Counted from the first letter of the stretch, positions 9,491 to 18,524 are shown. The stretch is 64,000 bases of DNA from Bin55 sp965205545 (GCA_965205545.1 OZ242170.1:930001-994000); one strand, 5' to 3'. The notes: generated from the sequence alone by a model not told the origin. Made by a program: numbers and translations.

Positions 9491-10933
9491 CTAAATCGCC
9501 AACAAGTCCATGAACTCCGCAACTGGTGTTGCTGCCAGTTCATGAGAGTCTAGGCATAGACTCTCTATACGCTCCGCTTGAGATGCAGGAAACCGCGTTC
9601 TGAGATTTTGCTGAAACTTTTCTATCAATTTGGGAATCCCTTCGTCTCTGCGAAATCTATGGCCAATGGGATACTCGACCTCCTTTTCAATCTTGCTGCC
9701 GTCCTTGAATTCCACTTCTACACGGTTAGCAATGGAGCGCAAATCGGGGTCGTGGTAGTCTCGGCTGAAACGTTCGTCTTCCATAACGACCATGAGCTCC
9801 CGTAGTTGGTCGATGCGGGGATCTGCGGCGACCTCGTCCTCGTAATCGCTCGCCGTCAAATCGCCCTTCAACAACCCTATCGCAGTCATGTATTGAAGGC
9901 AATGGTCACGGTCCGCAAAATTGTTGAGCGGCCCGGTCTTGCTAATGATCCGAATTGCGGACTCGTGAGTGTGAAGCAGTATTCTTTCGATGTCCTCGAC
10001 GCGTCCCGCAATGCGTTCATGCAGGTGGACCGCTGCTTCCACCGCAGTCTGTGCGTGAAACTCGGCAGGAAACGAAATCTTGAACAGAATGTTTTCCATG
10101 ACGTACGAACCGTAAGGACGCTGAAATTTGAAAGTGTTGCCTCCAAACGAAACATCATAGAAACCCCAGGTTGGAGCCGAAAGGGCGCTTGGATAGCCGA
10201 TTTCGCCTTTCAACACCAGCATTGCGATTCTCACAGCTCGGCTGGTGGCATCGCCGGCAGCCCAAGACTTTCTAGGGCCGGCATTGGGAGCATGCCGATA
10301 TGTTCTTAGACTCGATCCGTCGATAAATGCGTGAGAAAGTGCATCAACAACTTGCTCTCGTGTCCCGCCCAGCATTCGCGTAACTACAGCTGTGGTCGCC
10401 ACACGCACAAGCAGGACATGGTCGAGTCCAACGCGGTTGAAACTGTTCTCTAATGCAAGGCATCCTTGAATTTCGTGCGCTTTGACCATAGCGCACAGCA
10501 CGTCAGACATGGTCAGCGAGGATTTTCCTGCCAATAGCGCTCGCTGGCTCACATAGTCTCCTACAGCAAGAATTCCTCCCAAATTGTCCGAGGGATGACC
10601 CCACTCAGCAGCTAGCCATGTGTCGTTGAAGTCGAGCCAACGAATCATGCATCCAATATCCCAAGCAGCTTTGACAGGATCTAGCACAAATTGAGTTCCG
10701 GGAACTCTGGCGCCGTTTGGCACAACCGTTTCTGGCACGATTGGACCAAGCAACTTCGCACATTCTGGAAATCTAAGAGCCAAGAATCCACACCCCAAAG
10801 TATCGATCAAGCAATGGCGTGCCGTCTCAACCGCCGTGTCCGATTCGATTTCGAAGTCAAACACATAGTCCGCGATGTCTAGCAGAACTTGGTCTGGGGC
10901 CGGTCGCGTACTTACATCAACATTGGCGGTCAT
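9491..10933 (-). CDS. prpD: 2-methylcitrate dehydratase (PrpD)
   Basis: PrpD dehydrates 2-methylcitrate to 2-methyl-cis-aconitate in the propionate-degrading methylcitrate cycle. It is a 480-residue member of the MmgE/PrpD family, near the usual 483. The N-terminal block ETARHCLIDTLGCGFLAL and the WLDFNDTW, GHPSDNLGG and SWAAGDATSRAV segments are typical. It is the last gene of prpB-prpC-prpD, 29 bases downstream of prpC. The alternative AcnD/PrpF route is not seen. Confidence 0.95.
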   Translation of the reverse strand: MTANVDVSTRPAPDQVLLDIADYVFDFEIESDTAVETARHCLIDTLGCGFLALRFPECAKLLGPIVPETVVPNGARVPGTQFVLDPVKAAWDIGCMIRWLDFNDTWLAAEWGHPSDNLGGILAVGDYVSQRALLAGKSSLTMSDVLCAMVKAHEIQGCLALENSFNRVGLDHVLLVRVATTAVVTRMLGGTREQVVDALSHAFIDGSSLRTYRHAPNAGPRKSWAAGDATSRAVRIAMLVLKGEIGYPSALSAPTWGFYDVSFGGNTFKFQRPYGSYVMENILFKISFPAEFHAQTAVEAAVHLHERIAGRVEDIERILLHTHESAIRIISKTGPLNNFADRDHCLQYMTAIGLLKGDLTASDYEDEVAADPRIDQLRELMVVMEDERFSRDYHDPDLRSIANRVEVEFKDGSKIEKEVEYPIGHRFRRDEGIPKLIEKFQQNLRTRFPASQAERIESLCLDSHELAATPVAEFMDLLAI

Positions 10934-10962
10934 GGTGCATTAGTGAGTCGTTTAGAGAGGTC

Positions 10963-12087
10963 CTAACGTTGGTCCAAAGGAACGAAAGCCCTAGGGTCCG
11001 GTCCCGTATAGTCCGCACTTGGTCGAATTATTCGATTGTTCTGGCGTTGCTCCATGACGTGCGCAGCCCAGCCACTCACACGAGAGCAAACGAATATCGG
11101 TGTAAAGAGCTTAGTTGGAATTCCAATTGAGTTATAGGCGCTTGCATGAAAGAAATCTGCATTGGCAAATAGCTTCTTTTCCTCCCACATGGTCTTCTCA
11201 ATCGCGCAAGATATCGGGTAGAGCCTTGTATCGCCCGACATTTCGGCAAGTCTCTCCGCCCAACCTTTAATGATCGTATTGCGCGGGTCCGACTCCCGGT
11301 AGATTGCGTGTCCGAATCCCATGATCAATTCCTTGCGGTCGAGCATACGTAGTGTTTCATCCGTTGCCTCTTCGGGACTCTCAAAGCGTTCGATGAGTTC
11401 CATTGCAGCTTCGTTGGCGCCTCCATGCAACGGTCCACGCAAAGAACCTATAGCAGCCGTTATGCACGAGTACATGTCGCTCAATGTGGATGCACACACA
11501 CGTGCAGTGAATGTGGAGGCATTGAACTCGTGCTCTGCATACAGAATGAGGGAAACATCCATCACCCTTGCAAAAGTCTCGTTTGGAGTTGTGCCCAATA
11601 GAGTCGCAAGAAAATGCTCGGCCATGGAATCGCATTCGGTCTCCACATCAATGCGGACGCCGTCGTGGCAATATCTATACCAGTAATTGATAATGGAAGG
11701 GCACACTGCTAGCAGACGGTCTGCCACATCCTGTTGTTGGCTGTGATCAACCTCAGGCTCCAAGTTTCCGAGAACGGAAACTCCTGTTCGGAGCACGTCC
11801 ATTGGATGGGAAGATGCAGGCAGGCGTTCTAGTGTGGCGGCCAGGTCCTTTGGAATCGAACGCATGGCCCGCAGTCGGTTCTTGTATCGCGCGAGTTGGT
11901 CTTTGTCCGGCAATTCGCCGTACAAGATCAAATAGGCCACTTCCTCAAACGTAGCTCCCTCGGCAAGATCCGATATGTCGTAACCGCGGTAAGTCAGGCC
12001 CGTTCCCGTCTTTCCCACTGTACAGAGCGCAGTTTCTCCGGCTACCTGCCCTCTTAGGCCGCTACCCCCAAGTTTCCTGTCAACCAT
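10963..12087 (-). CDS. prpC: 2-methylcitrate synthase (PrpC)
   Basis: PrpC condenses propionyl-CoA and oxaloacetate to 2-methylcitrate. The frame is a short-form citrate synthase: LTYRGYDISDL near the N-terminus, the active-site stretch GFGHAIYRESDPRN, and a C-terminal arginine segment. I chose the ATG at 12087 (374 residues) rather than 12114 because AGGGGAG lies about 8 bases upstream and it falls 4 bases after the prpB stop. Location between prpB and prpD separates it from a TCA-cycle citrate synthase. Confidence 0.94.
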   Translation of the reverse strand: MVDRKLGGSGLRGQVAGETALCTVGKTGTGLTYRGYDISDLAEGATFEEVAYLILYGELPDKDQLARYKNRLRAMRSIPKDLAATLERLPASSHPMDVLRTGVSVLGNLEPEVDHSQQQDVADRLLAVCPSIINYWYRYCHDGVRIDVETECDSMAEHFLATLLGTTPNETFARVMDVSLILYAEHEFNASTFTARVCASTLSDMYSCITAAIGSLRGPLHGGANEAAMELIERFESPEEATDETLRMLDRKELIMGFGHAIYRESDPRNTIIKGWAERLAEMSGDTRLYPISCAIEKTMWEEKKLFANADFFHASAYNSIGIPTKLFTPIFVCSRVSGWAAHVMEQRQNNRIIRPSADYTGPDPRAFVPLDQR

Positions 12088-12091
12088 ACCG

Positions 12092-13003
12092 TTATTCTCC
12101 CCTAAAGAGCGCATCTAGCTTTTGTTCATACTTGTGGTAACCCAATACCTCATAGAGCTCTTCCCGCGTTTGCATGCTGTCCACGACATCCTGCTGAGAA
12201 CCATCCTTGCGAATCGTTCGAAACACTTTCTCTGCAGCTTGGGACATCGCGCGAAATGCCGACAATGGATAAAGCACCATACTTACTCCCACATCGCGCA
12301 TCTCCTGCAATTGATAAAGGGGAGTTTTTCCAAATTCTGTCAAGTTCGCAAGAACTGGAACGCTCACACAATTCACAATCTCTCGATACATGCTCGCATC
12401 GGTCATGGCTTCAGCAAATATCGCGTCCGCACCGGCTTTCTCGAACTCTTGAACTCGCTTCAAGACCTCGTCTAGACCAGAAACCGCCAATGCATCTGTT
12501 CGTGCCATTAGTACAAAGTTGCTGTCCTCCCGAGCGTTTGCAGCTGTAGCGATTCGATCGCACATTTCGTCAACGTCAACGATTTCCTTGTTGGGCCGAT
12601 GTCCACATCGCTTTTGGGCCACTTGATCCTCAATATGGATGCCAGCAACTCCGGCTCGTTCCATTTCAGTAATTGTGCGTTCAATGTTGAATGCCGAGCC
12701 CCATCCTGTGTCAATGTCTACTAGCAACGGCAAGGCTGTTGTTCGAGTAATTCTGCGTGCATCGGTCAGCACGTCTTCCATCGTTGTTATCCCCAAATCT
12801 GGCATTCCATACGAAGATGCTGCCACTCCCCCACCCGACAAGTAGATGGCTCGGAATCCTGCTCGTTCAGCTAGCAAGGCGGAATATGCGTTGATAGTTC
12901 CAACAATTTGCAGAGGCTTCTCGTTCTCCAAAGCAATTCGGAGTCGTTGGCCTGGTGAATGGTTGTCGTTATCTGAGCTAGACACCAAAAGCTCCGGAAC
13001 CAT
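12092..13003 (-). CDS. prpB: 2-methylisocitrate lyase (PrpB)
   Basis: PrpB cleaves 2-methylisocitrate to pyruvate and succinate. It belongs to the isocitrate lyase/PEP mutase fold. Key motifs are the SPGQR opening, YLSGGGVAAS, DIDTGWG and the catalytic QKRCGHRPNKEIV. Length is 303 residues from ATG 13003, but that ATG has no Shine-Dalgarno. A GTG at 12985 is an alternative, because the upstream frame at 12978-13109 ends at 12978-12980, beside it. First gene of the prp operon; no prpR or prpE is visible. Confidence 0.94.
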   Translation of the reverse strand: MVPELLVSSSDNDNHSPGQRLRIALENEKPLQIVGTINAYSALLAERAGFRAIYLSGGGVAASSYGMPDLGITTMEDVLTDARRITRTTALPLLVDIDTGWGSAFNIERTITEMERAGVAGIHIEDQVAQKRCGHRPNKEIVDVDEMCDRIATAANAREDSNFVLMARTDALAVSGLDEVLKRVQEFEKAGADAIFAEAMTDASMYREIVNCVSVPVLANLTEFGKTPLYQLQEMRDVGVSMVLYPLSAFRAMSQAAEKVFRTIRKDGSQQDVVDSMQTREELYEVLGYHKYEQKLDALFRGE

Positions 13004-13109
13004 GCAACATGCGGGTCAGTGAGGGATTGAGAGGAGCTTGATTGTGCGGTACCACCGACCTGGAAAGCTCCGGCCCTGGCACACTAGAGGCAATTGGGGT
13101 TGAAGTCAT
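12978..13109 (-). CDS. Short upstream reading frame overlapping the prpB start
   Basis: The frame starts at ATG 13109 with AAGGAG at 13119-13124, spaced 9 bases, the best ribosome-binding site near prpB. It encodes 43 residues (M-T-S-T-P-I-A at the start, rich in Ser and Pro) and ends at TAG 12978-12980 inside prpB, next to an in-frame prpB GTG at 12985. No domain is recognised. The stop-restart geometry suggests translational coupling or a leader function. A sequencing frameshift or a chance frame is also possible. Confidence 0.4.
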   Translation of the reverse strand: MTSTPIASSVPGPELSRSVVPHNQAPLNPSLTRMLHGSGAFGV

Positions 13110-13383
13110 TGCCGCAAACTCCTTAGGGAACGAGATTTTAAGGAATGACCATGTCTGTCAGTTTTCGGTGTAAGAGACAACGTACCACAAAGCTTATCTA
13201 GACCATTTGCGCAATACGCAAATGAGTAGCTGCAGTACATAAGTTGACCAGCCAAATTTTGCTGGTGCATTCGAATTAATAGGCCACCCGTGGCGATAAA
13301 CTGCCACAAGATTGGATTTACGCCACAGAGTCGAGAGAGAAGCGAGCCGCGTGCAATTTCTGCGGTGGCTCGGCAAGTCTGTT
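13110..13383. other. Intergenic region upstream of the prp operon
   Basis: No convincing gene lies between the upstream frame of prpB and the end of the ydcH-like gene. The stretch should hold the prp promoter. It contains the strong ribosome-binding site at 13119-13124 and the palindrome at 13204-13224. I could not assign -35 and -10 boxes with confidence. Confidence 0.5.
13204..13224. promoter_or_regulatory. Perfect 8-5-8 palindrome, candidate prp operator
   Basis: The arms CATTTGCG and CGCAAATG are exact inverted repeats separated by CAATA. The site is about 95 bases upstream of the prpB upstream frame. Its TTTGC...GCAAA outline resembles operators reported for regulators of short-chain fatty acid and propionate metabolism of the RamB/PrpR/ScfR kind; that link is inference. 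No regulator gene is adjacent. Confidence 0.4.
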
Positions 13384-13584
13384 TTAGGCGTCCGCTTCTA
13401 CTGATAGAGAACTTTCGAGCCGTGCAATCTGGTCACGCAAATGGAGCTTCTTCTTTTTCAGGCGTTGAATTTTCATTTCGTCTTTGTGTCCCGACTGAAT
13501 CAATATGTCTACTATTTCATCCAAGTCCCGGTGTTCCGTGCGAAGTCGCTCCAGCAGCTGCTGGGTCTCGGTTTGTTCCAACAA
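13384..13584 (-). CDS. YdcH/DUF465 family small protein
   Basis: A 66-residue, highly charged, all-helical protein. The pattern LRTEHRDLDEIVDILIQSGH followed by the lysine-rich RLKKKKLHLRDQIARLE is the typical DUF465 helical hairpin, common in proteobacteria and without an established function. The ATG at 13584 is preceded by GGAGG about 4 bases away. It stands alone upstream of the prp operon on the same strand. Confidence 0.85.
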   Translation of the reverse strand: MLEQTETQQLLERLRTEHRDLDEIVDILIQSGHKDEMKIQRLKKKKLHLRDQIARLESSLSVEADA

Positions 13585-13811
13585 TCGAACCTCCTGTATT
13601 CCCTTCTAGTGAGTCAACTTGTGAATAGGTAATGTATACGAAATTGCGGACTGGAATGCAAACCGAGCTCAATTAGTTTCCAAACCCGGAGTTCTACAAA
13701 CCTACACAGGTACTGAGTGACACGTCAGTGTGCGAAATCTTTGGCGTTTGAACTCGAACGCTTGGCAAGGCGCATGTATGCGAAGGATGGTCGATAGTAG
13801 ATAATCACGCC

Positions 13812-14486
13812 ATGGAAAAGTTGCCGGACAGAAAGAACTCGGTCGCTGCATTTCTTGAGGCAACCAAGAAGCATCCGGTCGCATTGCATAAGCCTGCACG
13901 TCTCGTGTTCGCATTGGATGCGACTGCAAGTCGCGAACACACATGGGACCTTGCGACCAGCTTGCACGGCGAACTGTTCCAGGCTGCGAGATCGCGAAAG
14001 CTGTCCGTGCAACTCGTCTATTACCGAGGTTTTAACGAGTTCCACGCTTCGGATTGGAGCAATTCTCCCGCAGAGCTGCTGAATAGCATGCAGCGAGTGA
14101 GATGCATAGCCGGTGGCACGCAAATTGTCAGGGTACTCTCGCATGTGCGCAAGGAAGCCGCAGACTCAGAACTGCGAGCAGCGGTCTTTGTAGGCGACGC
14201 TTGTGAAGAAAACCCTCACGAATTGCACGAACTTGCCGGCCAGTTGGGATTGTTCCGTGTTCCAGTATTTGTGCTTCAGGAAGGATCGGACATTTTCGCC
14301 GAGCATGTGTTCTCTCGAATCGCACAGCGTTCCGGCGGAGCTCACATCCCCTTTAGGCCAGGGTCGGCGCAAGAACTCGCCGAATTGCTGGGTGCAATCG
14401 CCGCGTATGCTACCGAAGGCATCGATGCCATCAAGAAAATCAAGGGGCAGTTCGCAACTCGCTTGCTCACGCAAATCAAATCATGA
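13812..14486 (+). CDS. VWA domain protein with MIDAS-like motif
   Basis: A 224-residue soluble protein. After about 28 residues comes LVFALDATASREH, a DxTxS metal-ion-dependent adhesion site, followed by alternating strand/helix segments, VRCIAGGTQIVRVL with a threonine in the position of the second MIDAS motif, and AAVFVGDACEEN with an acidic residue as in the third. No signal peptide or membrane segment is seen. It overlaps the membrane J-domain gene by 4 bases, so the two proteins are probably made together. Function unknown; a metal-dependent binding or chaperone-partner role is inferred. Confidence 0.75.
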   Translation: MEKLPDRKNSVAAFLEATKKHPVALHKPARLVFALDATASREHTWDLATSLHGELFQAARSRKLSVQLVYYRGFNEFHASDWSNSPAELLNSMQRVRCIAGGTQIVRVLSHVRKEAADSELRAAVFVGDACEENPHELHELAGQLGLFRVPVFVLQEGSDIFAEHVFSRIAQRSGGAHIPFRPGSAQELAELLGAIAAYATEGIDAIKKIKGQFATRLLTQIKS

Positions 14487-15241
14487 TCGTGTACTTTGTC
14501 CTTGCGGTCGCAGGGGTCTTTGCGCTCGTTCTATTGCTAAAACTGCTCTGGGGCAACAGGAAAGTCTCGCTAACTTCCAAACCTGTTCTTATAGCGTCCG
14601 CAGTTCTACTCGGCGTTCTTGTCATTGGAATGATGTCCAATCGCATTCATCCGTTGGCTGCGGTCGGCACGGCCATACTTCCATTTCTGAAACGATTGCT
14701 AGCGATGCTTCCCCTCTTAGCGTTTAGCCAGCTATTTGGTAATCCCCTCGGAGCGATGTTCAACAGGGCCAGATTTCGACAGTTTGACAATGCAAGCAAC
14801 GATGGCGCGGGAAGTGAAGCGAGCACTAGCGAACTATCCATGAGTTTGGATCACGAGTCGGGCAACATGGGCGGAACGGTCCTCAATGGCAAATATGCAA
14901 ACAAAGACCTAAACGAACTTGATGACATCGAAATCGCCGATCTCTATCACAGCCTTAGAGAGGAAGAATCGAAGAGGCTTCTTGAGGCGTACATTTCACG
15001 CCATAGACCAGACCTTGGTGACCAAAACCAGTCGGACGGTAATCAGGAGAGCAGAAGTCAGGAACAAATGACGGCGCAGCGAGCTGCGGACATTCTCGGA
15101 GTGGAGCCAACGTCAAGTCGCGACGAAATTGTCGAAGCGCACCGACGCCTAATTCAGCACCTTCACCCCGATCAGGGAGGATCCAGCTACCTAGCAGCCG
15201 AAATCAACGAAGCGAGACGAGTGTTGCTCGAAAACATTTGA
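14483..15241 (+). CDS. Membrane-anchored J-domain protein
   Basis: 252 residues. Three hydrophobic segments occupy roughly residues 2-22, 35-55 and 65-88, followed by an acidic, serine- and asparagine-rich linker (about 105-190) and a C-terminal J-like domain. That domain reads AADILGVEPTSSRDEIVEAH and then HRRLIQHLHPDQGG, with the HPD tripeptide that stimulates DnaK ATPase. The layout resembles Tim14/Pam18-type J proteins. Likely role: recruiting DnaK to the inner membrane for a partner such as the overlapping VWA protein. It converges on the TerB gene. Confidence 0.78.
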   Translation: MIVYFVLAVAGVFALVLLLKLLWGNRKVSLTSKPVLIASAVLLGVLVIGMMSNRIHPLAAVGTAILPFLKRLLAMLPLLAFSQLFGNPLGAMFNRARFRQFDNASNDGAGSEASTSELSMSLDHESGNMGGTVLNGKYANKDLNELDDIEIADLYHSLREEESKRLLEAYISRHRPDLGDQNQSDGNQESRSQEQMTAQRAADILGVEPTSSRDEIVEAHRRLIQHLHPDQGGSSYLAAEINEARRVLLENI

Positions 15242-15259
15242 CGAACGGAGTTCTGATGC

Positions 15260-15658
15260 CTATTTCTGAAGAAACGAGTCTTTGGCCTCAACTTCCAAGG
15301 AGACAAGCCGCCTGACCCAGTTGTCCATCCGCTGAAATTCCTTGCGGTCGATTCCAAATGCTTCTGAGATTTGCTTTAGCAAGCACTCTTCCTCAATGTC
15401 GAACTCGCCATCGACGTACGACAGTCGCAGCAGATTGATCACTGCAATGCGTCTGGTGCGAGGTGTGTCGAATGTAGTCGCGATGCGCGACACCTCTTCT
15501 TCACCAACCCCCGACTTGCCGCTCAATGCCATCTCACGCTTGAATTCGTCCAGCATGAATTCCTCATTAGGATCGAGCAGACCATCCGACACCATTACAT
15601 CGTGCGCCAACCCGATTAGGGCACTACGTTGTTCGTCAGTTAGCGCGGAGAGCCACAA
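15260..15658 (-). CDS. TerB-like family protein
   Basis: 132 residues, all-helical, with the TerB pattern: LAHDVMVSDGLLDPNEEFML, then YVDGEFDIEEECLL and EAFGIDRKEF. The repeated acidic D-G-x-x-D/E-x-E-E motifs match the tellurite-resistance TerB fold. No signal peptide. The start is TTG at 15658, with AGGAG about 11 bases upstream. It is 21 bases downstream of a small membrane-protein frame and convergent with the J-domain gene. TerB and VWA domains recur together in bacterial stress systems, but the role here is unknown. Confidence 0.75.
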   Translation of the reverse strand: MWLSALTDEQRSALIGLAHDVMVSDGLLDPNEEFMLDEFKREMALSGKSGVGEEEVSRIATTFDTPRTRRIAVINLLRLSYVDGEFDIEEECLLKQISEAFGIDRKEFQRMDNWVRRLVSLEVEAKDSFLQK

Positions 15659-15679
15659 AGGCCAAAAAACTCCTAATCG

Positions 15680-15847
15680 TTAGGAAGTGGAATTGAAGAA
15701 TGGTGTTATGACTTCGTCGATCATAACTCCAAAGTACGGCGCGAAAATCGCGCCAACCATAATGATGATGCACAACCAGCCCCAAACGAAAACAAACTTC
15801 ATGGGCCATCGTTGCGCAAGAAAGTCTTTCCAGAGGGCGCGTAACAT
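15680..15847 (-). CDS. Small single-pass membrane protein
   Basis: From ATG 15847 the frame encodes 55 residues: a basic N-terminus (LRALWKDFLAQRWPMK), one hydrophobic helix (VFVWGWLCIIIMVGAIFAPY) and a short tail. The frame is open further upstream to 16009, but that part overlaps the AddB-like gene and looks non-coding. No family recognised. It lies 21 bases before the TerB-like gene and is probably co-transcribed with it. Confidence 0.5.
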   Translation of the reverse strand: MLRALWKDFLAQRWPMKFVFVWGWLCIIIMVGAIFAPYFGVMIDEVITPFFNSTS

Positions 15848-15935
15848 TGACGATATTCTCGAGTAGATTTCGCGCCGTATTTTACAAATTGATGCTGTAA
15901 CTCCGTAGAGATTGTGCTGGTGTTTCAAACCTGAT

Positions 15936-18524
15936 ATGCGAAAACCTTTAATACCGCTAACCAAAGCATTGAGAGAGTCCATAGCCGAAACGACATTAGT
16001 GACGGCCACCGCTCGACAAGCACAGGAACTTCGTTACGCCTGGGCATTCGAGTCGTTTCAATCGGGTCAGACAGCATGGAAAACTCCAAGCATCAAGCAC
16101 TTTGATTCTCTGGTGATCGGCTACTACTTCGATCTTGCCAGATCCGGTCATCCAAACGCATTCAAAGGACTGCTACAACGGTCTGCGCTGGAACTTGCAT
16201 TTCGATTGTGCGCGCCCGAGGCCGAATATCACAAGCACACCAAGGCAGCGGTCGACGCGTGGCGCCTCTACTGCGAGTGGAACCTGCAAAGAGTCGCCCC
16301 TGATTTGCGAGTAACTGAAAACGGAAGACTTTTCTTGCAGTGGATCGAGGCGTTCGCTAAATTTCGGAACGAACAGGAAGTCGTTACCGTCCCCGAACTC
16401 CATTCGCTTATAGCGCAGGCTGTAAGAACAGGATCGTTTACACCGCAAAGGCTAACTTTGTTTGGGTGTGACGAACTCTCCCCAGTACGTGGCGAATTGA
16501 TCAACGAATTGGACCGCAAGGAACTTATCCATCAGTCGATCCAAACACAATCGGTCCCGAGCCAATCGATCAAGGCTATTAGGTTCGAATCTGCCGCTCG
16601 CGAAAAATCGAGCTTTGCTCATTGGGCGCGAGAGCAATTGTCTACGTTGGGAGCCGATTGCCGAATTGGCATAGTTGTACCCGATCTAGCAAGCGACTAC
16701 TTGACACTACGGAGAAACTTCGAAGCATCATTTTTCGACTGCAATGGAGTTGACCAGCTCGTCAACATCGGAGCCGGAGTGCCATTGCGAGACACGCGCC
16801 TAGTTCAAGATGTCCTGAAGTTCCTATCCTGGACAATCGGCGAGCTAAGTTATAGAGAAGTGCTCCAACTAGGTCGATCACCCTATCTCAGCGGGCTGGA
16901 AATCCCATTCGAGTTTCCTCCTCACTATCCTGACCGCATGCGATTCGCGGGGTACGCGTCCCGCAGCCAATCTGAAACCTCGAAACAAATCACTCAATCA
17001 ACGACAGGACGCCCAAAGCTGTTGAGCGAGTGGATGGAAATTGTGTCTCGAGTACTACACCTCGCAGGATGGACCTCCGAGGATGACTCTGTCGAAGAAC
17101 GCAAGATACAGGCCTCCTTCGTTGAAGTATTGAACGACGTAGCGAATCTTTCATCATTTGTGGGCCGTACCTATTGGCCTCAGGCAATTCAATTGGTGCG
17201 AGATGGTGCTCGATCACACGAGCTTACCTACGAATCCCGCTTCGCCCCGATCCAAGTCATTGGCCGAACGGATTCGGTCGGAATGCAATTCGACGCATTG
17301 TGGGTTTGTGGATTGGCGGAGGACACATGGCCCGTAGATGCCAATCCCAATCCAATGATTCCGATCAAGGTGCAGCGCAAGGCAGTCATCCCGAGAGTAA
17401 CCCATCAGCAGATGCTGAAATGGGCACAAGAGTTGACTTCAATGTGGCAGCAGAGCGCAACCAGCGTCGTGTTTAGCTGTGCTCCCAGAGACGAGCAAAC
17501 TGAAGTACAGCCAAGTCGATTGGTTGTGGAGCACGGCCTGGTTGAGATGAACGAGGTTTTGGACAAACCAGTATTTGCGAGTCACGACCATCCTTGGGGC
17601 GAAGCCATTCAATTCGACGTATTGCGCGAATTCATTGCCGACACAGGTACACCGCCTTCTAAAGACGAGCTCGGCGAACTTCGAACTTCATTCTTGAGGG
17701 ACCAGTCCAATTGCCCATTTCGAGCTTGGGCAATCCATCGCGCGAATCTTCGCGACAGCCAGGAACCTCACCGCTTTCCCGATCCCATCGACCGTGGAAC
17801 CATGATCCATCAGACTCTACAACTACTAGTGGAGAATGCGCGCGATCAAAAGGCGATTGCAGAAATTTCTACAGCTCAGATCGACGACGCGATCGACGAG
17901 TCTACGAAGCGACTGAAGAGTTTCCAACTGCCTGATAGATTCTTGCAATGGGAAAAGGATCGAATTCGCAACATCGTTGACGAATGGGTGCATTTCGAAC
18001 TACAACGCGAGCCTTTTGAAATCGTTGAAATCGAAAGCGAACACAGCGTCAAAGTTGATGGCATTAGCATAAATTTGCGTGTGGACCGGATCGACAAGAC
18101 ATCTAACTTTGGTGCCCTTGTAATCGACTACAAGACCGGTGCGGCTTCTGTTAGCAATTGGCGACCGCCACGACCGTTGGATCCGCAAATGCCTCTCTAC
18201 GCACTTGCCATCCATGAATGCGATGGATTGGCATATCAGCAAATCTCTGGCGAAGAAATCAGGATGTTCGGCGTTGCGGAGCATGGTGACCGGAAGTCGG
18301 GCATCGTTCCGGCATCACGGAGACTTGATCGAAAGTTCGGCAGACTCAAGAGCGACTGGAAATCATCCCTAGATGGAATTGCTGCAGAGTTCAAGGCGGG
18401 ACGTGCGTCAGTCGTGCCGACGAATCCTAACTACATTTGCCGAAACTGCCATTTGATGAGCTTTTGCCGACAATTCGCAGGCGTCGACTTCGTGCTGGAA
18501 GACCAAGAAGAGGAAACGCCATGA
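15936..18524 (+). CDS. AddB-like DNA repair protein (PD-(D/E)XK nuclease, TIGR03623 type)
   Basis: About 862 residues from ATG 15936; a TTG at 15912 would add eight. The N-terminal two-thirds resembles an inactivated helicase as in AddB, with no Walker A. The C-terminal nuclease has RVDRID and LVIDYKTG, the Asp and DxK of the PD-(D/E)XK site. Cysteines in NCPFRAW and CRNCHLMSFC fit the AddB iron-sulfur staple. It overlaps the AddA-like gene by ATGA. In beta- and gammaproteobacteria this family pairs with an AddA-like helicase, and a RecBCD-like role in double-strand end processing is inferred. Confidence 0.85.
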   Translation: MRKPLIPLTKALRESIAETTLVTATARQAQELRYAWAFESFQSGQTAWKTPSIKHFDSLVIGYYFDLARSGHPNAFKGLLQRSALELAFRLCAPEAEYHKHTKAAVDAWRLYCEWNLQRVAPDLRVTENGRLFLQWIEAFAKFRNEQEVVTVPELHSLIAQAVRTGSFTPQRLTLFGCDELSPVRGELINELDRKELIHQSIQTQSVPSQSIKAIRFESAAREKSSFAHWAREQLSTLGADCRIGIVVPDLASDYLTLRRNFEASFFDCNGVDQLVNIGAGVPLRDTRLVQDVLKFLSWTIGELSYREVLQLGRSPYLSGLEIPFEFPPHYPDRMRFAGYASRSQSETSKQITQSTTGRPKLLSEWMEIVSRVLHLAGWTSEDDSVEERKIQASFVEVLNDVANLSSFVGRTYWPQAIQLVRDGARSHELTYESRFAPIQVIGRTDSVGMQFDALWVCGLAEDTWPVDANPNPMIPIKVQRKAVIPRVTHQQMLKWAQELTSMWQQSATSVVFSCAPRDEQTEVQPSRLVVEHGLVEMNEVLDKPVFASHDHPWGEAIQFDVLREFIADTGTPPSKDELGELRTSFLRDQSNCPFRAWAIHRANLRDSQEPHRFPDPIDRGTMIHQTLQLLVENARDQKAIAEISTAQIDDAIDESTKRLKSFQLPDRFLQWEKDRIRNIVDEWVHFELQREPFEIVEIESEHSVKVDGISINLRVDRIDKTSNFGALVIDYKTGAASVSNWRPPRPLDPQMPLYALAIHECDGLAYQQISGEEIRMFGVAEHGDRKSGIVPASRRLDRKFGRLKSDWKSSLDGIAAEFKAGRASVVPTNPNYICRNCHLMSFCRQFAGVDFVLEDQEEETP

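Noticed and set aside
9806..10309. A 167-codon plus-strand frame inside prpD.
   Set aside because: Shadow of prpD; no motif and no ribosome-binding site.
12088..12114. Upstream prpC start overlapping prpB.
   Set aside because: The ATG at 12087 has a strong AGGGGAG and 4-base spacing from the prpB stop; the upstream ATG has none.
15848..16009. N-terminal extension of the small membrane protein up to 16009.
   Set aside because: It overlaps the 5' end of the AddB-like gene on the opposite strand, and its residues show no coding pattern.
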